A stretch of 38,691 nt of DNA from CAZDYP01 sp964509505 (GTDB lineage: Bacteria > Chloroflexota > Anaerolineae > JACRMK01), in NCBI GenBank assembly GCA_964509505.1, contig CAZDYP010000023.1:1-38691 (forward strand), written 5' to 3'. Below, piece after piece: positions 23,361 to 31,525 of the stretch. How positions within the stretch are numbered: position 1 is the stretch's first letter; every line of letters begins with the position of its first letter. The notes beneath the pieces were generated by a model that was given only the letters and a program-made list of their open reading frames with translations, did no database searches and was not told the origin of the DNA. Made by a program: the position numbers and the translations under genes.

Positions 23361-23609
23361 ATGAACCGCAACGATTTAACCTGCCACGAGTTGGTCGAAT
23401 TGGTCACGGAGTATTTGGAAGGCGCCTTGTCGCCCAGCGAACACGTGCGCGTCGAGGCGCATCTGCGAGGATGCGGAGGTTGCCGCGCCTATCTCGCGCA
23501 AATGCGCCAGACGGTGCGCGCGCTAGGGCGGCTAACTGAGGAAGCGATTCCTGAAACCATGAAGCAAGAGTTGTTGCGACTGTTTCGCGATTGGAAGCGC
23601 AGCCATTGA
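23361..23609 (+). CDS. Zinc-finger anti-sigma factor (ZAS, short soluble form)
   Basis: An 82-residue protein with the ZAS zinc motif: His in HVRVEAHLRGCGGC giving HxxxCxxC (about residues 33-40), preceded by CHELVELVTEYLEGALS. Such proteins bind and hold ECF sigma factors, and zinc or redox changes release them. There is no membrane helix, so it acts in the cytosol. It lies 11 bases after the sigma gene, a standard pair. Confidence 0.85.
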   Translation: MNRNDLTCHELVELVTEYLEGALSPSEHVRVEAHLRGCGGCRAYLAQMRQTVRALGRLTEEAIPETMKQELLRLFRDWKRSH

Positions 23610-23611
23610 CC

Positions 23612-23826
23612 GATATTACTCTGACCATTCGACTACCGTCCCTCCGGCTTGGGCTTCCTCAAACAATTTCAAGGCGGTTAGCAGCGCCGCGCAAGGAACT
23701 GTACGAGAAGGAGTGGACAGCGCCGTTCGGTTTCGAGATGAAGGGCAAAGGTTGACTCGGCTTTGGGTTCGGCACAGATTTCGCCATTGACGAGGTGGCG
23801 GGCATGAAGTTTCAACCCACCATGCT
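23612..23826 (+). other. Unidentified, possibly degenerate coding fragment before the gap
   Basis: One frame reads ELYEKEWTAPFGFEMKGKG, then TGA at 23753-23755, then LGFGFGTDFAIDEVAGMKF up to the gap. The composition looks protein-like on both sides of the stop, and a TGG-to-TGA change would join them. I do not recognise the family, and part of the frame upstream of 23690 looks random. It may be a broken gene or a poorly joined contig end. Confidence 0.25.
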
Positions 23827-23926
23827 NNNNNNNNNNNNNNNNNNNNNNNNNNNNNNNNNNNNNNNNNNNNNNNNNNNNNNNNNNNNNNNNNNNNNNNNNN
23901 NNNNNNNNNNNNNNNNNNNNNNNNNN
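23827..23926. other. Assembly gap of 100 N
   Basis: Exactly 100 N, the usual placeholder for a scaffold gap of unknown size. The sequences on either side need not be contiguous in the genome as drawn. The 5' end of gcvPB is lost in it. Confidence 0.99.
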
Positions 23927-25321
23927 GTGGGTGTGAGCCTGCCCGACCTCGATGTGCCTGCCGCGCCGTTGCCCGAAGGCTTCGTGCGCGACGAGTTGCC
24001 GCTGCCCGAAGTGAGTGAGGTGGATGTGGTGCGCCACTTCACGCACTTGTCGCGTATGAACTTCAGCGTGGACACGGTGTTCTATCCGCTTGGTTCATGC
24101 ACGATGAAATACAATCCGAAGATCAACGATGCCGTCGCAGGGCAAGTCGGCTTCGCGCAGATCCACCCGTATCAAGACGAAAGCACTGTGCAAGGCGCGT
24201 TGCAAATGTTGTATGAGCTGCAACGCGAGCTTGCGGAAATCGCAGGCATGGCGAATGCGACGTTGCAGCCGGCAGCGGGCGCGCACGGTGAGTTCACGGG
24301 CGTGCTGATGATTCGCGCATATCACGTCGCGCGCGGCGACAGGCAGCGCCAGAAAATCATCGTCCCCGATTCCGCGCACGGCACGAACCCCGCGACGGCG
24401 GCGATGTGTGGCTACAGCGTGGTCACCGTGAAAGCGGATGCGCGCGGCAATGTTGATTTGGAAGAGTTGAAGCGCTTGATGGACGACACCGTCGCGGGTT
24501 TTATGATGACGAACCCTTCGACGCTTGGCTTGTTCGACGAGCATATCGTGCAAGTCACGCAAATCATTCACGACGGCGGCGGTCTTGTCTATGGCGACGG
24601 CGCGAATATGAACGCGCTGCTTGGTATTGCGAAGCCAGGCGAACTTGGCTTCGACATCTTGCACTTCAATTTGCATAAAACATTTTCGGTGCCACATGGC
24701 GGCGGCGGCCCCGGCGCATGCGGCACAACGGTGGTCGAAAAACTCGAACCATTCTTGCCGATGCCTGTGGTTATCAAACAAGGGGAGCGCTACACCCTGG
24801 ACTATGAGCGTCCGCAGAGCATCGGGCGCGTGCGCGCGTTCTATGGCAACTTCGCCAATCTGGTGCGCGGCTATGCGTACATGCGCGCGCATGGCGCAGC
24901 CGGCTTGCGCGCGGTGAGCGAGAACGCCGTGCTAAACGCGAATTACATCAAAGAACGCTTGAGGGGCGCGTATGACTTGCCATACAATCGCACGTGCTAT
25001 CATGAGGTGATTTTCTCCGGCAAGCGACAGGCGCGCGAGCACGGTGTGCGCACGCTCGACATCGCCAAGCGGTTGATTGATTTCGGCATTCATCCGCCGA
25101 CGATTTACTTCCCACTGGTCGTCGAGGAAGCGCTCATGATCGAGCCAACTGAAACCGAAAGCCTTGAAACGCTCGACCGCTTCTGCGGCGTGATGTTGCA
25201 AATTGCGGAAGAAGCGAAGACCAATCCCGACCTCGTCCGCGCCGCGCCGCATACCACACCCGTTTCGCGGCTGGATGAAACGACGGCGGCGCGCAAGCCC
25301 GATTTGTGCTGGCGACCATGA
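23927..25321 (+). CDS. gcvPB: Glycine dehydrogenase (decarboxylating) subunit 2, 5' end missing
   Basis: The C-terminal-type half of two-subunit glycine decarboxylase (P-protein), a PLP enzyme that decarboxylates glycine and transfers aminomethyl to the H-protein. Visible: GVSLPDLDVP directly after the gap, YPLGSCTMKYNPK, PDSAHGTNPATAAMCGY, and HFNLHKTFSVPHGGGGPG with the PLP-binding Lys. About 464 residues are present; only some 15-25 N-terminal residues appear to be missing. The expected subunit 1 gene (gcvPA), gcvH and gcvT are not seen, which fits a break at the gap. Confidence 0.92.
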   Translation: MGVSLPDLDVPAAPLPEGFVRDELPLPEVSEVDVVRHFTHLSRMNFSVDTVFYPLGSCTMKYNPKINDAVAGQVGFAQIHPYQDESTVQGALQMLYELQRELAEIAGMANATLQPAAGAHGEFTGVLMIRAYHVARGDRQRQKIIVPDSAHGTNPATAAMCGYSVVTVKADARGNVDLEELKRLMDDTVAGFMMTNPSTLGLFDEHIVQVTQIIHDGGGLVYGDGANMNALLGIAKPGELGFDILHFNLHKTFSVPHGGGGPGACGTTVVEKLEPFLPMPVVIKQGERYTLDYERPQSIGRVRAFYGNFANLVRGYAYMRAHGAAGLRAVSENAVLNANYIKERLRGAYDLPYNRTCYHEVIFSGKRQAREHGVRTLDIAKRLIDFGIHPPTIYFPLVVEEALMIEPTETESLETLDRFCGVMLQIAEEAKTNPDLVRAAPHTTPVSRLDETTAARKPDLCWRP

Positions 25322-25327
25322 CAAGGG

Positions 25328-25390
25328 CGCAGTGGGAAGTGGACCGTCATCAGTAATCAGGGCTGTCGCTCACGGATGACTGGTCACTGA
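25328..25390. repeat. Degenerate heptamer array after gcvPB
   Basis: About nine 7-bp units (CGCAGTG, GGAAGTG, GACCGTC, ATCAGTA, ATCAGGG and so on) in register, with inverted halves: GACCGTCATC (25342-25351) can pair with GATGACTGGTC (25375-25385) with one bulge. It starts seven bases after the stop codon. Confidence 0.6.
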
Positions 25391-25463
25391 AAATTTTTCT
25401 CATGACCTTTGAACCTTTGCCCATCCTGCGGGGTATTGTAAAAAAGCCCCCCGAGGTATGCCC

Positions 25464-26045
25464 ATGCATGAGGATGGAGAATGGCTGGCAGGTGTGCGTT
25501 GCGGCAATCAGGCTGCTTTCGAGCGACTATACGAAAAGTACAGCAAGCCGCTCTTTCGCACCATTGTCGCCGTCACGCGCAATCAGGCTGTTGCCGAAGA
25601 AATTTTGCAAGAGTCGTTCATCCGCTTGTATCAGAACGCTAGCAAAATTGACTCTCAGCGGTCCGTGCTGCCCTGGTTATATCGCGTCGCCATCAACCTT
25701 AGTTACAATTGGGTGTCGCGCGACCACATGCGGTTTGCTTCGCTCGAAGACTTGCTCGAACGCTGTCAGGCGTTCTTCCACCATCCCATCGAAGTGGAAG
25801 CCGAAGTGGAGAAGCATGTGCGCGACGATGCTGTGCATCGAGCGATTGAGCGACTCCCGTGCGAACACCGCGCGGTCGTCGTTCTTTTTTATTTAGAGGA
25901 TTTCAGTCTCGTGGAGATTGCCGAAATTCTGCATGTGCCGTTGGGAACAGCGAAATCGCGGTTGCACTATGCGCGCAAAGAGCTAGAACATGCGTTGAGG
26001 TCTGAGGCGCAATTCAAGGGTGAGGTGTCGTATGAGTTACTCTAA
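25464..26045 (+). CDS. Second ECF-type RNA polymerase sigma factor
   Basis: A 193-residue ECF sigma factor. Region 2: NQAAFERLYEKYSKPLFRTI, AEEILQESFIRLYQNASKID, LPWLYRVAINLSYN. Region 4: RLPCEHRAVVVLFYLEDFSLVEIAEI and PLGTAKSRLHYARKEL. The frame is also open from an ATG at 25458, but GAGG at 25453-25456 fits the ATG at 25464 (7-base gap). Upstream, GAACC at 25411-25415 resembles the GAAC-type -35 of ECF promoters, so self-activation is possible but not shown. The next gene overlaps its end by 14 bases. Confidence 0.88.
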   Translation: MHEDGEWLAGVRCGNQAAFERLYEKYSKPLFRTIVAVTRNQAVAEEILQESFIRLYQNASKIDSQRSVLPWLYRVAINLSYNWVSRDHMRFASLEDLLERCQAFFHHPIEVEAEVEKHVRDDAVHRAIERLPCEHRAVVVLFYLEDFSLVEIAEILHVPLGTAKSRLHYARKELEHALRSEAQFKGEVSYELL

Positions 26046-26421
26046 ACAGCAGATTCGCCGCGCCGCGCGGATTGATTTTCGGTCTTCGAATGTGGAAATG
26101 GAATGGAAGAATGATGAATTAGGACAGTTGCTTCGTTGGACGTTGCGCCCCGTTGTGGCAAATGCTATCCTTGCCGATAGCGTGAAGACACGCCTGATGC
26201 AACGAGTTCACGTCCTAGAGGTGCGTCGCGTGCACTTATGCGGGTGGCGCGCATGGCTGCGGTGGGCGCGAGACTGGTTCAATGATTACGCGCTTTCTTC
26301 CGAGATGATTTGGCCCACCCCCTGGCACAGCCTCCGCGCAGGTCAGCTCGCGCGCTATCAGATGTTTTCGGCCTGGATGTTTCAGACGACGAGTTTCGGT
26401 CATTCATTGCCCATGCTTTAA
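26032..26421 (+). CDS. Unknown protein coupled to the second ECF sigma factor
   Basis: A 129-residue basic protein that starts (MSYSKQQIRR) inside the sigma gene, so it is translationally coupled. This is the place of an anti-sigma factor, but there is no HxxxCxxC zinc motif and no clear membrane helix. A middle WRAWLRWARDWFNDY and C-terminal Trp/Met-rich segment are amphipathic. It could be an atypical anti-sigma protein; no family was recognised. Confidence 0.6.
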   Translation: MSYSKQQIRRAARIDFRSSNVEMEWKNDELGQLLRWTLRPVVANAILADSVKTRLMQRVHVLEVRRVHLCGWRAWLRWARDWFNDYALSSEMIWPTPWHSLRAGQLARYQMFSAWMFQTTSFGHSLPML

Positions 26422-26536
26422 CCGACAGAGCCCCGTTTGCCCACTAATCGTGTGAGCGAGCGAGGTTCTTTTCATCTATTCCTCATATTCGATTGAACTA
26501 AAGGTTGCGTTTTGCTCGTATATCAGAATGAAGCTC

Positions 26537-26583
26537 AAAGCCCCTGAGAGACTTGTGTGCGTGTCCTGTCCATCAGGGGCTTT
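26537..26583 (+). terminator. Hairpin terminator after the sigma/unknown pair
   Basis: AAAGCCCCTGA (26537-26547) and TCAGGGGCTTT (26573-26583): an 11-bp perfect stem with a 25-nt loop. It ends in TTTG rather than a long T-run. It separates the sigma operon from the dipeptide transporter operon. The remaining 26422-26536 shows no other feature. Confidence 0.6.
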
Positions 26584-26640
26584 GTCGCATAAAGACGGTT
26601 GACGAACAAAGATTCGTGCGCTACGCGACGCAAAACTTAC

Positions 26641-26669
26641 TTGCGTATTCTGCGCCTCTATGATACTAT
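26641..26669 (+). promoter_or_regulatory. Promoter of the first dipeptide ABC operon
   Basis: TTGCGT (26641-26646), 17-bp spacer, TACTAT (26664-26669), with TG at 26661-26662 giving an extended -10. The leader to the ATG at 26741 would be about 65 nt. Confidence 0.5.
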
Positions 26670-26740
26670 GCCCGCGCATTTGCGGAGCGAAAAAATTTTG
26701 GCTTTCTCGCGTGAATGCCATGTAGGAAGGAGATTGAGAT

Positions 26741-28477
26741 ATGTTTCGTAAGAAATCTCAACGGATTTCCCCGTGGTTTTTGTTAGGTTTGGCGTTGCTC
26801 TTTTCGTTGGGGTGCGCGCTCGCCGATTTAGCGTCGTCACCCGATGCCACCACTGCGCCGCAGCCACCGAGTGGAGGTGGGACACCCTCAGGCGCGGCGC
26901 CCACCCGTGCGCCCACCACCGCAGCGGCGCGCCCCACTGCGACCCGCGCAGTTGCAGCCCCCACACAAGGTCCCCGCTCGACTGATGCCCTGATTATCCC
27001 CGGCGACGATCCGCCCACGCTCGATCCGCACATCGCGCAAGACGCCAGCTCGGCGCTGGTCATCGTCGAGATTTATGGCGGCCTCGTCACCATTGACAAA
27101 GATTTGAAAATCGTGCCAGACATTGCCGAATCGTGGACGTTGAGCGAGGATAAGAAAACGTACACGTTCAAATTGCGCGCTGATGCGAAGTTTCATAATG
27201 GGCGAAACGTCACCGCGCAAGACTTCAAGTATTCGTTCGAACGCGCCGCCGATCCACGCACGGCCTCGCCCGTCGCGGACACCTATTTGGGCGACATCGT
27301 CGGCGTGAAAGACAAATTGAATCGCAAGGCAACGGAAGTCAGCGGCGTGAAAGTGATTGACGAGCGCACGCTGGCGATTACGATTGATGCGCCGAAATCG
27401 TATTTCACTGCGAAGCTCACCTATCCCACCGCATTTGTGGTTGATCGTAACAACGTCGAGAGCGGTGGACGCACATGGTTCCTCAAGCCGAATGGCACAG
27501 GCCCGTACAAACTCAAGCAATATGATTTCGGTCAACAAATCATCTTAGAGCGTAACGACATCTTCTATGGCACGCCGAAACCAACGGTCAAGACGTTCAC
27601 GCTTTCGATTAGCGGCGGCTCGTACATGACACGCTACGAGAACAACGAGATGGATTCGACGCCCGTAAGCATCATTGACATTGATCGGGTGCTTGATCCC
27701 TCGAACCCATTGAATAAAGAACTGACTATCTCGCCGCAATTCAGCATCAGCTACATCGGCTTCAATGTGACGAAACCGCCATTCGACGACCCGAAAGTGC
27801 GGCAAGCGTTCAATATGGTGATTGATAAGAAGACGCTCGCCGAAGTGGTGATGCGAAAGATGGCTCAGGCAGCTTATGGAATTTTGCCGCCGAAGTTTCC
27901 TGGTTTCAACGATAAGCTGAAGGGACTGGAGTATAATCCTGAAAAAGCCAAGCAACTCCTCGCAGAATCGAAGTACGCCAATAAGATGCCCGAGATCACC
28001 TTGCACCTTAGCGGCGGCGGCGGCACGGCGGGCCCCGTAGTCACCGCGATGATCGAAATGTGGAAGCAACATTTGGGCATCGAGGTGCTGATTCAACAAC
28101 AAGAGTTTGCGGCGTTTCTGCAAGAGCTGAATCGTCGCCCCACCCCCAACTTCCAAATGTACAGCATCGGCTGGATCGCGGACTATCCCGACCCGCAAGA
28201 CTTCCTCGACATCTTGTTCCATGGCGAAAGCCTTGACAACCACATGGGCTACAACAATACCGAAGTGAACAAGCTGTTGGAGCAAGCGCGCGTTGAAACC
28301 GACGAGAAGAAACGCTTCGAACTTTACAACAAAGCCGAGCAAATCATCGTGGACGAAGCCGCGTGGATTCCGTTGTTTGTGGGCGATGAGTATAATCTGA
28401 CCAAGCCGTGGGTGAAGGGGATGATTTATCCGCCGTTTGTCATTCCACGCTTGAAGTATGTGACGATTACCAAGTAG
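26741..28477 (+). CDS. Dipeptide/nickel-type ABC substrate-binding lipoprotein (set 1)
   Basis: A 578-residue family 5 extracellular binding protein. Signal peptide with lipobox near SLGCA (about residues 24-28), a Pro/Thr-rich linker to about residue 80, then the binding domain beginning PGDDPPTLDPHIAQD. Family motifs include VPDIAESWTLSEDKKTYTFKLR, NGTGPYKL, GFNVTKPPFDDPKVRQAFN and WIADYPDPQDFL near the C-terminus. It captures peptides or another solute for the permeases downstream. GGAG precedes the ATG. Confidence 0.9.
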   Translation: MFRKKSQRISPWFLLGLALLFSLGCALADLASSPDATTAPQPPSGGGTPSGAAPTRAPTTAAARPTATRAVAAPTQGPRSTDALIIPGDDPPTLDPHIAQDASSALVIVEIYGGLVTIDKDLKIVPDIAESWTLSEDKKTYTFKLRADAKFHNGRNVTAQDFKYSFERAADPRTASPVADTYLGDIVGVKDKLNRKATEVSGVKVIDERTLAITIDAPKSYFTAKLTYPTAFVVDRNNVESGGRTWFLKPNGTGPYKLKQYDFGQQIILERNDIFYGTPKPTVKTFTLSISGGSYMTRYENNEMDSTPVSIIDIDRVLDPSNPLNKELTISPQFSISYIGFNVTKPPFDDPKVRQAFNMVIDKKTLAEVVMRKMAQAAYGILPPKFPGFNDKLKGLEYNPEKAKQLLAESKYANKMPEITLHLSGGGGTAGPVVTAMIEMWKQHLGIEVLIQQQEFAAFLQELNRRPTPNFQMYSIGWIADYPDPQDFLDILFHGESLDNHMGYNNTEVNKLLEQARVETDEKKRFELYNKAEQIIVDEAAWIPLFVGDEYNLTKPWVKGMIYPPFVIPRLKYVTITK

Positions 28478-28532
28478 CTAATAGCGGATGGCAGATAGCA
28501 GCGAGCAATTGACTCTCTGCCATTAGCCATCC
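28477..28532. repeat. Inverted heptamer arrays after binding protein 1
   Basis: Eight units in register from the last base of the TAG stop: GCTAATA, GCGGATG, GCAGATA, GCAGCGA, GCAATTG, ACTCTCT, GCCATTA, GCCATCC. The first half (GCGGATGGCAGATAGC) pairs with the second (GCCATTAGCCATCCGC) at 13 of 16 positions. Confidence 0.85.
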
Positions 28533-28550
28533 GCGCTTTGCGCGCGCGCC

Positions 28551-28892
28551 AGCGAGAAGACACGCTCTGAGTTCATTGTGGCGTCTATTTTGTTGAGCGC
28601 TCGCCGCTAATTCAAGCGCCGATTATGGCGATTGGCGAAGCGCAGAAGCAGGCCATCTTGAATGAAGTCGGTCAGTGCGCGGCGCAAATGTGGGGCGCGC
28701 GGATTTTCAATCAGCGTGAAGGCAATGCGATTGACACTATTGGGGGGCTGCGTCATCACAGGCGATAACTGGCAGTTCATGAAATTGGAAGCAGCCGCGG
28801 CGCTAGTCGAGAATCAACTGTATTAGCTGAATCGGGGTGAAGAAATTTGGGGTGCGTTTCAAGTGATCGCTTCACAATACCTCTCCGATTGA
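28551..28892 (+). pseudogene. Remnant of a type I restriction R-subunit N-terminal-like (HsdR_N) protein
   Basis: Pieces of one protein lie in different frames. The start EKTRSEFIVASILL is in frame 1 (28554 on). It then jumps to YFVERSPLIQAPIMAIGEA and LNEVGQCAAQMWGARIFNQREGN (28586 on), which resembles the VEAKK..QC.AQM part of HsdR_N-like proteins. After IDTI (to about 28740) a one-base shift leads to CVITGDNWQFMKLEA, then TAG at 28822-28824 and LNR.EEIWGAFQVIASQYL up to TGA at 28890. So there are an internal deletion, a frameshift and a stop. It sits inside the transporter operon, between binding protein and permease. Confidence 0.75.
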
Positions 28893-28922
28893 TCATCGCT
28901 TGAAACCATTTCGATTATCACG

Positions 28923-29891
28923 ATGACCGCCTACATTGTTCGGCGTCTATTCTGGTATCCCATCTTGCTTTTTGCCGTGACGGTTGTTACCTTGGGGTTG
29001 GGCTTGTATGGACCGGGCGACCCCGCGCAGGTGTATTTGGGTAAAATTAACAACCCTGACACTGTCGCACGGATTCGTGAGCAGTGGGGTATTGATCGCC
29101 CGTTTCACGAACAGCTCTTCAAATACGTTGGCGACGTATTGCAAGGCGACTTTCACGAATCGCTGGTGCGCTTTCCTGGACAAAAAGTGTCCGATTTGAT
29201 TATGGCGCGATTGCCCGTGACGATGCAGATCAATGCGCTGGCGCTCGCGTTAGGGGTCATCATCGGCGTGCCAGTGGGCATCGTGGCGGCAATCAAACAC
29301 AATCAATGGCTTGACAGTATCGTCAGCTTCTCGACGGTGCTGGCAATTTCCATTCCTGTGTTTGTAATATCGCCGGTGTTGTTGTGGATTTTCGCGCGCG
29401 AATTGCCCTTGTGGAGCGCGGCGGTCTTGGGCGTGAGGATTGGTTTGCCCACTGGCGGCTGGGATGGCATCTTTAGCACGCGCGCTGTTTTACCGATGGT
29501 GACGTTGAGCCCAATTTACATCGCTATCTTCATTCTACAAACCCGCGCGGGCATGATTGAAGCCTTGAATCAAGATTACGTGCGCACGGCGCGCGCCAAA
29601 GGTTTGCGTGAATGGCTGGTCGTTGGTCGTCACGCGTTTCGTAATGCCTTGATACCACTCGTCACGCTGTTTGGCTTGATGCTGGCTGGTATTGTCGGCG
29701 GGGCCGTAATTGTCGAAGGGAATTATGGGATTCCGGGCCTCGGGCAGTTGATGTTGCTGGCGCTCGCCGCGCGCGACTATCCCATCATCTTAGCGATTAC
29801 GCTCATTTCGGCGGCTGCGTACATCACCCTCAACCTCGTCGTAGATGTGGTGTACGTCTTCATTGACCCTCGCATTCGCTACCAGTCATAG
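28923..29891 (+). CDS. dppB: Dipeptide-type ABC permease DppB (set 1)
   Basis: A 322-residue permease: first helix in MTAYIVRRLFWYPILLFAVTVV, then the long external loop and five further helices. The coupling loop EALNQDYVRTARAKGLREW..GRHAFRNALIPL is the classic EAA motif of the family, and IEGNYGIPGLGQL-like sequence follows (VEGNYGIPGLGQL). Start has no strong Shine-Dalgarno, perhaps because the decayed gene now lies upstream. The dppC gene follows. Confidence 0.9.
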   Translation: MTAYIVRRLFWYPILLFAVTVVTLGLGLYGPGDPAQVYLGKINNPDTVARIREQWGIDRPFHEQLFKYVGDVLQGDFHESLVRFPGQKVSDLIMARLPVTMQINALALALGVIIGVPVGIVAAIKHNQWLDSIVSFSTVLAISIPVFVISPVLLWIFARELPLWSAAVLGVRIGLPTGGWDGIFSTRAVLPMVTLSPIYIAIFILQTRAGMIEALNQDYVRTARAKGLREWLVVGRHAFRNALIPLVTLFGLMLAGIVGGAVIVEGNYGIPGLGQLMLLALAARDYPIILAITLISAAAYITLNLVVDVVYVFIDPRIRYQS

Positions 29892-29893
29892 GC

Positions 29894-29979
29894 AGGAGGC
29901 TATGTCTCAGACTGTATTGGACAGACCCCAATACCCATGGAGCTTGGCGTGTTGCGAGAATGACAGGCGCTATGAATGA
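29894..29979 (+). other. Probable former start region of dppC
   Basis: AGGAGG at 29894-29899 precedes ATG at 29902, which opens MSQTVLDRPQYPW and stops at 29977-29979 after 25 codons. A start of this kind is what one expects for a DppC gene, but it is out of frame with the present dppC frame, which starts at 29960 or 29972 with another domain. It looks like the original dppC N-terminus cut off by an inserted coding segment. Confidence 0.45.
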
Positions 29980-31366
29980 CTTGCCACGTCAAACATTGAT
30001 TGCATTGATTGCGCGCTACGGTGCCACATTATGCGACGACCCTAGACGCTGCAATGCGCTGTTGTTTGATGCCTGTCGTGACTGTCAGCGTGAAATCAAT
30101 GCGTTGATGACGGCGCTGGACGAAAAAATTCATATTGACTTGTCGAACGCGTTGAACCCGCATGATCCCGCCTTGCTCGCCTATCTGATGAGGCGACTGC
30201 AAGAGCGTCGCGCGTTGAGTGAAGCGTCCGCGCGTTGGGCGGTGGAGTCGTGGGTTTTGGCGCTCAAGCCGAATGGCGCTCCGCAACCTACTTCAATTGC
30301 AACGCCATCGTATTCACCCTCACGCGCTAGTGGGGCGCAACGCGAAGCCGTGAAGGCGGTCGGAGCGATAGAGCCGTTGCGTCAGAACGTCTCTCCCACG
30401 CCCGCGAATCGCAGCGCAGAGACTTTGCTGCCAGTGCGTGGATATTGGCGCGAACTGTGGCGGCGCTTCAATCGCAATAAACGTGCCGTGTTTGGCTTGT
30501 TTATCATCGGCGGCATGTTTCTCACCGGCATTTTTACCGAAGAGCTCTCGCCCTATTGTCATACGCTACAAAATCTGCGCGGCGTCAATCAACCGCCATC
30601 ACTGGTGCCGTTTCACCCATTTGGCACCGACGATTTAGGACGCGACCTGGCGAGCCGCATCATCTGGGGCGCGCGCACGGCGATCGTGGTGGCTGTGTCC
30701 GTCGTCACTTTGAATGTGACGATTGGTTTGCTGTTTGGCATGGCAGCAGGCTACTTTGGCGGAAAGGTGGATACGCTCATCATGCGCTTTGCCGATTTCT
30801 TGTTCGCCTTTCCTGATTTCTTGTTTTTGATTTTCATCGCAGCGACATTACGGCCCCCGGTCGTGAGCGCCATGCGCGAGTTTGGCGCCAGCATGGGCTG
30901 GAAACGAGGGACAGGTTGCACAATGGATTACGTTGCGTTTGCCGATTTCATCGTCGTCATTGGCGCGCTGTCCTTCATCGGTTGGCCGGGCTTTGCGCGC
31001 TTGGTGCGTGGACAATTTTTGAGCTTGCGTAAGCGTGAGTTTGTCGAATCGGCGCACGCGATGGGCGCCGGCGCGTGGCGCATCATCTTGCGACACATTC
31101 TGCCCAATGCGTTGCCTCCGTTGATTGTTTCGATGGCGTTAAGCATGGGCGGCGCGATCATGGCGGAGACCGGCTTAAGCTTTATTGGCGTCGGCATTCA
31201 GGCGCCCAATCCGAGTTGGGGCACCGCCTTGCTAGAAAATTACACCTATTGGCGCACCCGCCCCTATATGATCATCATTCCCGGCGGCGTGATTGCGTTG
31301 GTGATTTTGTCGTTCAACTTTTTGGGACAGGGCTTGAACGAAGCGCTGAATCCGAAGACGCAGTGA
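29960..31366 (+). CDS. dppC: DppC permease with fused N-terminal IARYG/DPRRC-type domain (set 1)
   Basis: A 468-residue protein; the usual DppC length is about 300-330. Residues about 160-468 are a normal DppC permease: WRELWRRFNRNKRAVFGLFII with helix 1, HPFGTDDLGRDLASRI, and the coupling loop EFVESAHAMGAGAWRIILRHILPNALPPL. Residues 1-100 are an extra helical domain with LIALIARYG, CDDPRRCNALLFDAC, REINALMTAL and ARWAVESWVLAL. I recall this pattern from kinase- or sulfatase-modifying-type proteins of Chloroflexota and cyanobacteria, not from transporters. A Pro/Ser-rich linker joins the two. Start at 29960 or 29972; neither has a strong ribosome binding site. Confidence 0.82.
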   Translation: MTGAMNDLPRQTLIALIARYGATLCDDPRRCNALLFDACRDCQREINALMTALDEKIHIDLSNALNPHDPALLAYLMRRLQERRALSEASARWAVESWVLALKPNGAPQPTSIATPSYSPSRASGAQREAVKAVGAIEPLRQNVSPTPANRSAETLLPVRGYWRELWRRFNRNKRAVFGLFIIGGMFLTGIFTEELSPYCHTLQNLRGVNQPPSLVPFHPFGTDDLGRDLASRIIWGARTAIVVAVSVVTLNVTIGLLFGMAAGYFGGKVDTLIMRFADFLFAFPDFLFLIFIAATLRPPVVSAMREFGASMGWKRGTGCTMDYVAFADFIVVIGALSFIGWPGFARLVRGQFLSLRKREFVESAHAMGAGAWRIILRHILPNALPPLIVSMALSMGGAIMAETGLSFIGVGIQAPNPSWGTALLENYTYWRTRPYMIIIPGGVIALVILSFNFLGQGLNEALNPKTQ

Positions 31367-31371
31367 GGAGT

Positions 31372-31413
31372 GTTCAAGGTTCAAAGTTCGAAGTTCAATG
31401 TTCGATGTTCAAT
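31372..31413. repeat. Heptamer array, unit GTTCAAN/GTTCGAN
   Basis: Six units in strict register (GTTCAAG, GTTCAAA, GTTCGAA, GTTCAAT, GTTCGAT, GTTCAAT), five bases after the dppC stop. Confidence 0.9.
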
Positions 31414-31426
31414 AAGCAGCGCTACG

Positions 31427-31524
31427 CTCATGTCAAGAAAACATGCGTCGGTGCGGAGCGCGCGCGGCGTTAGAGAACGTCGCCACCTCACTATGTTTCA
31501 CTGCGCACGATTTCTGGACATGAG
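31427..31524. mobile_element. Inverted-repeat element between two heptamer arrays
   Basis: CTCATGTCAAGAAA (31427-31440) and TTTCTGGACATGAG (31511-31524) are inverted repeats matching at 13 of 14 positions, with weaker similarity continuing inwards. The 98-bp segment has no useful frame. TCAATA occurs at 31409-31414 and 31525-31530 and could be a duplication, but the left copy is 12 bp away from the repeat end, so this is tentative. Confidence 0.45.
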
Positions 31525-31525
31525 T

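Noticed and set aside
23795..23926. A gcvPB start at 23795 through the N-run
   Set aside because: The frame passes through unknown sequence and the residues before the gap do not fit the GcvPB N-terminus.
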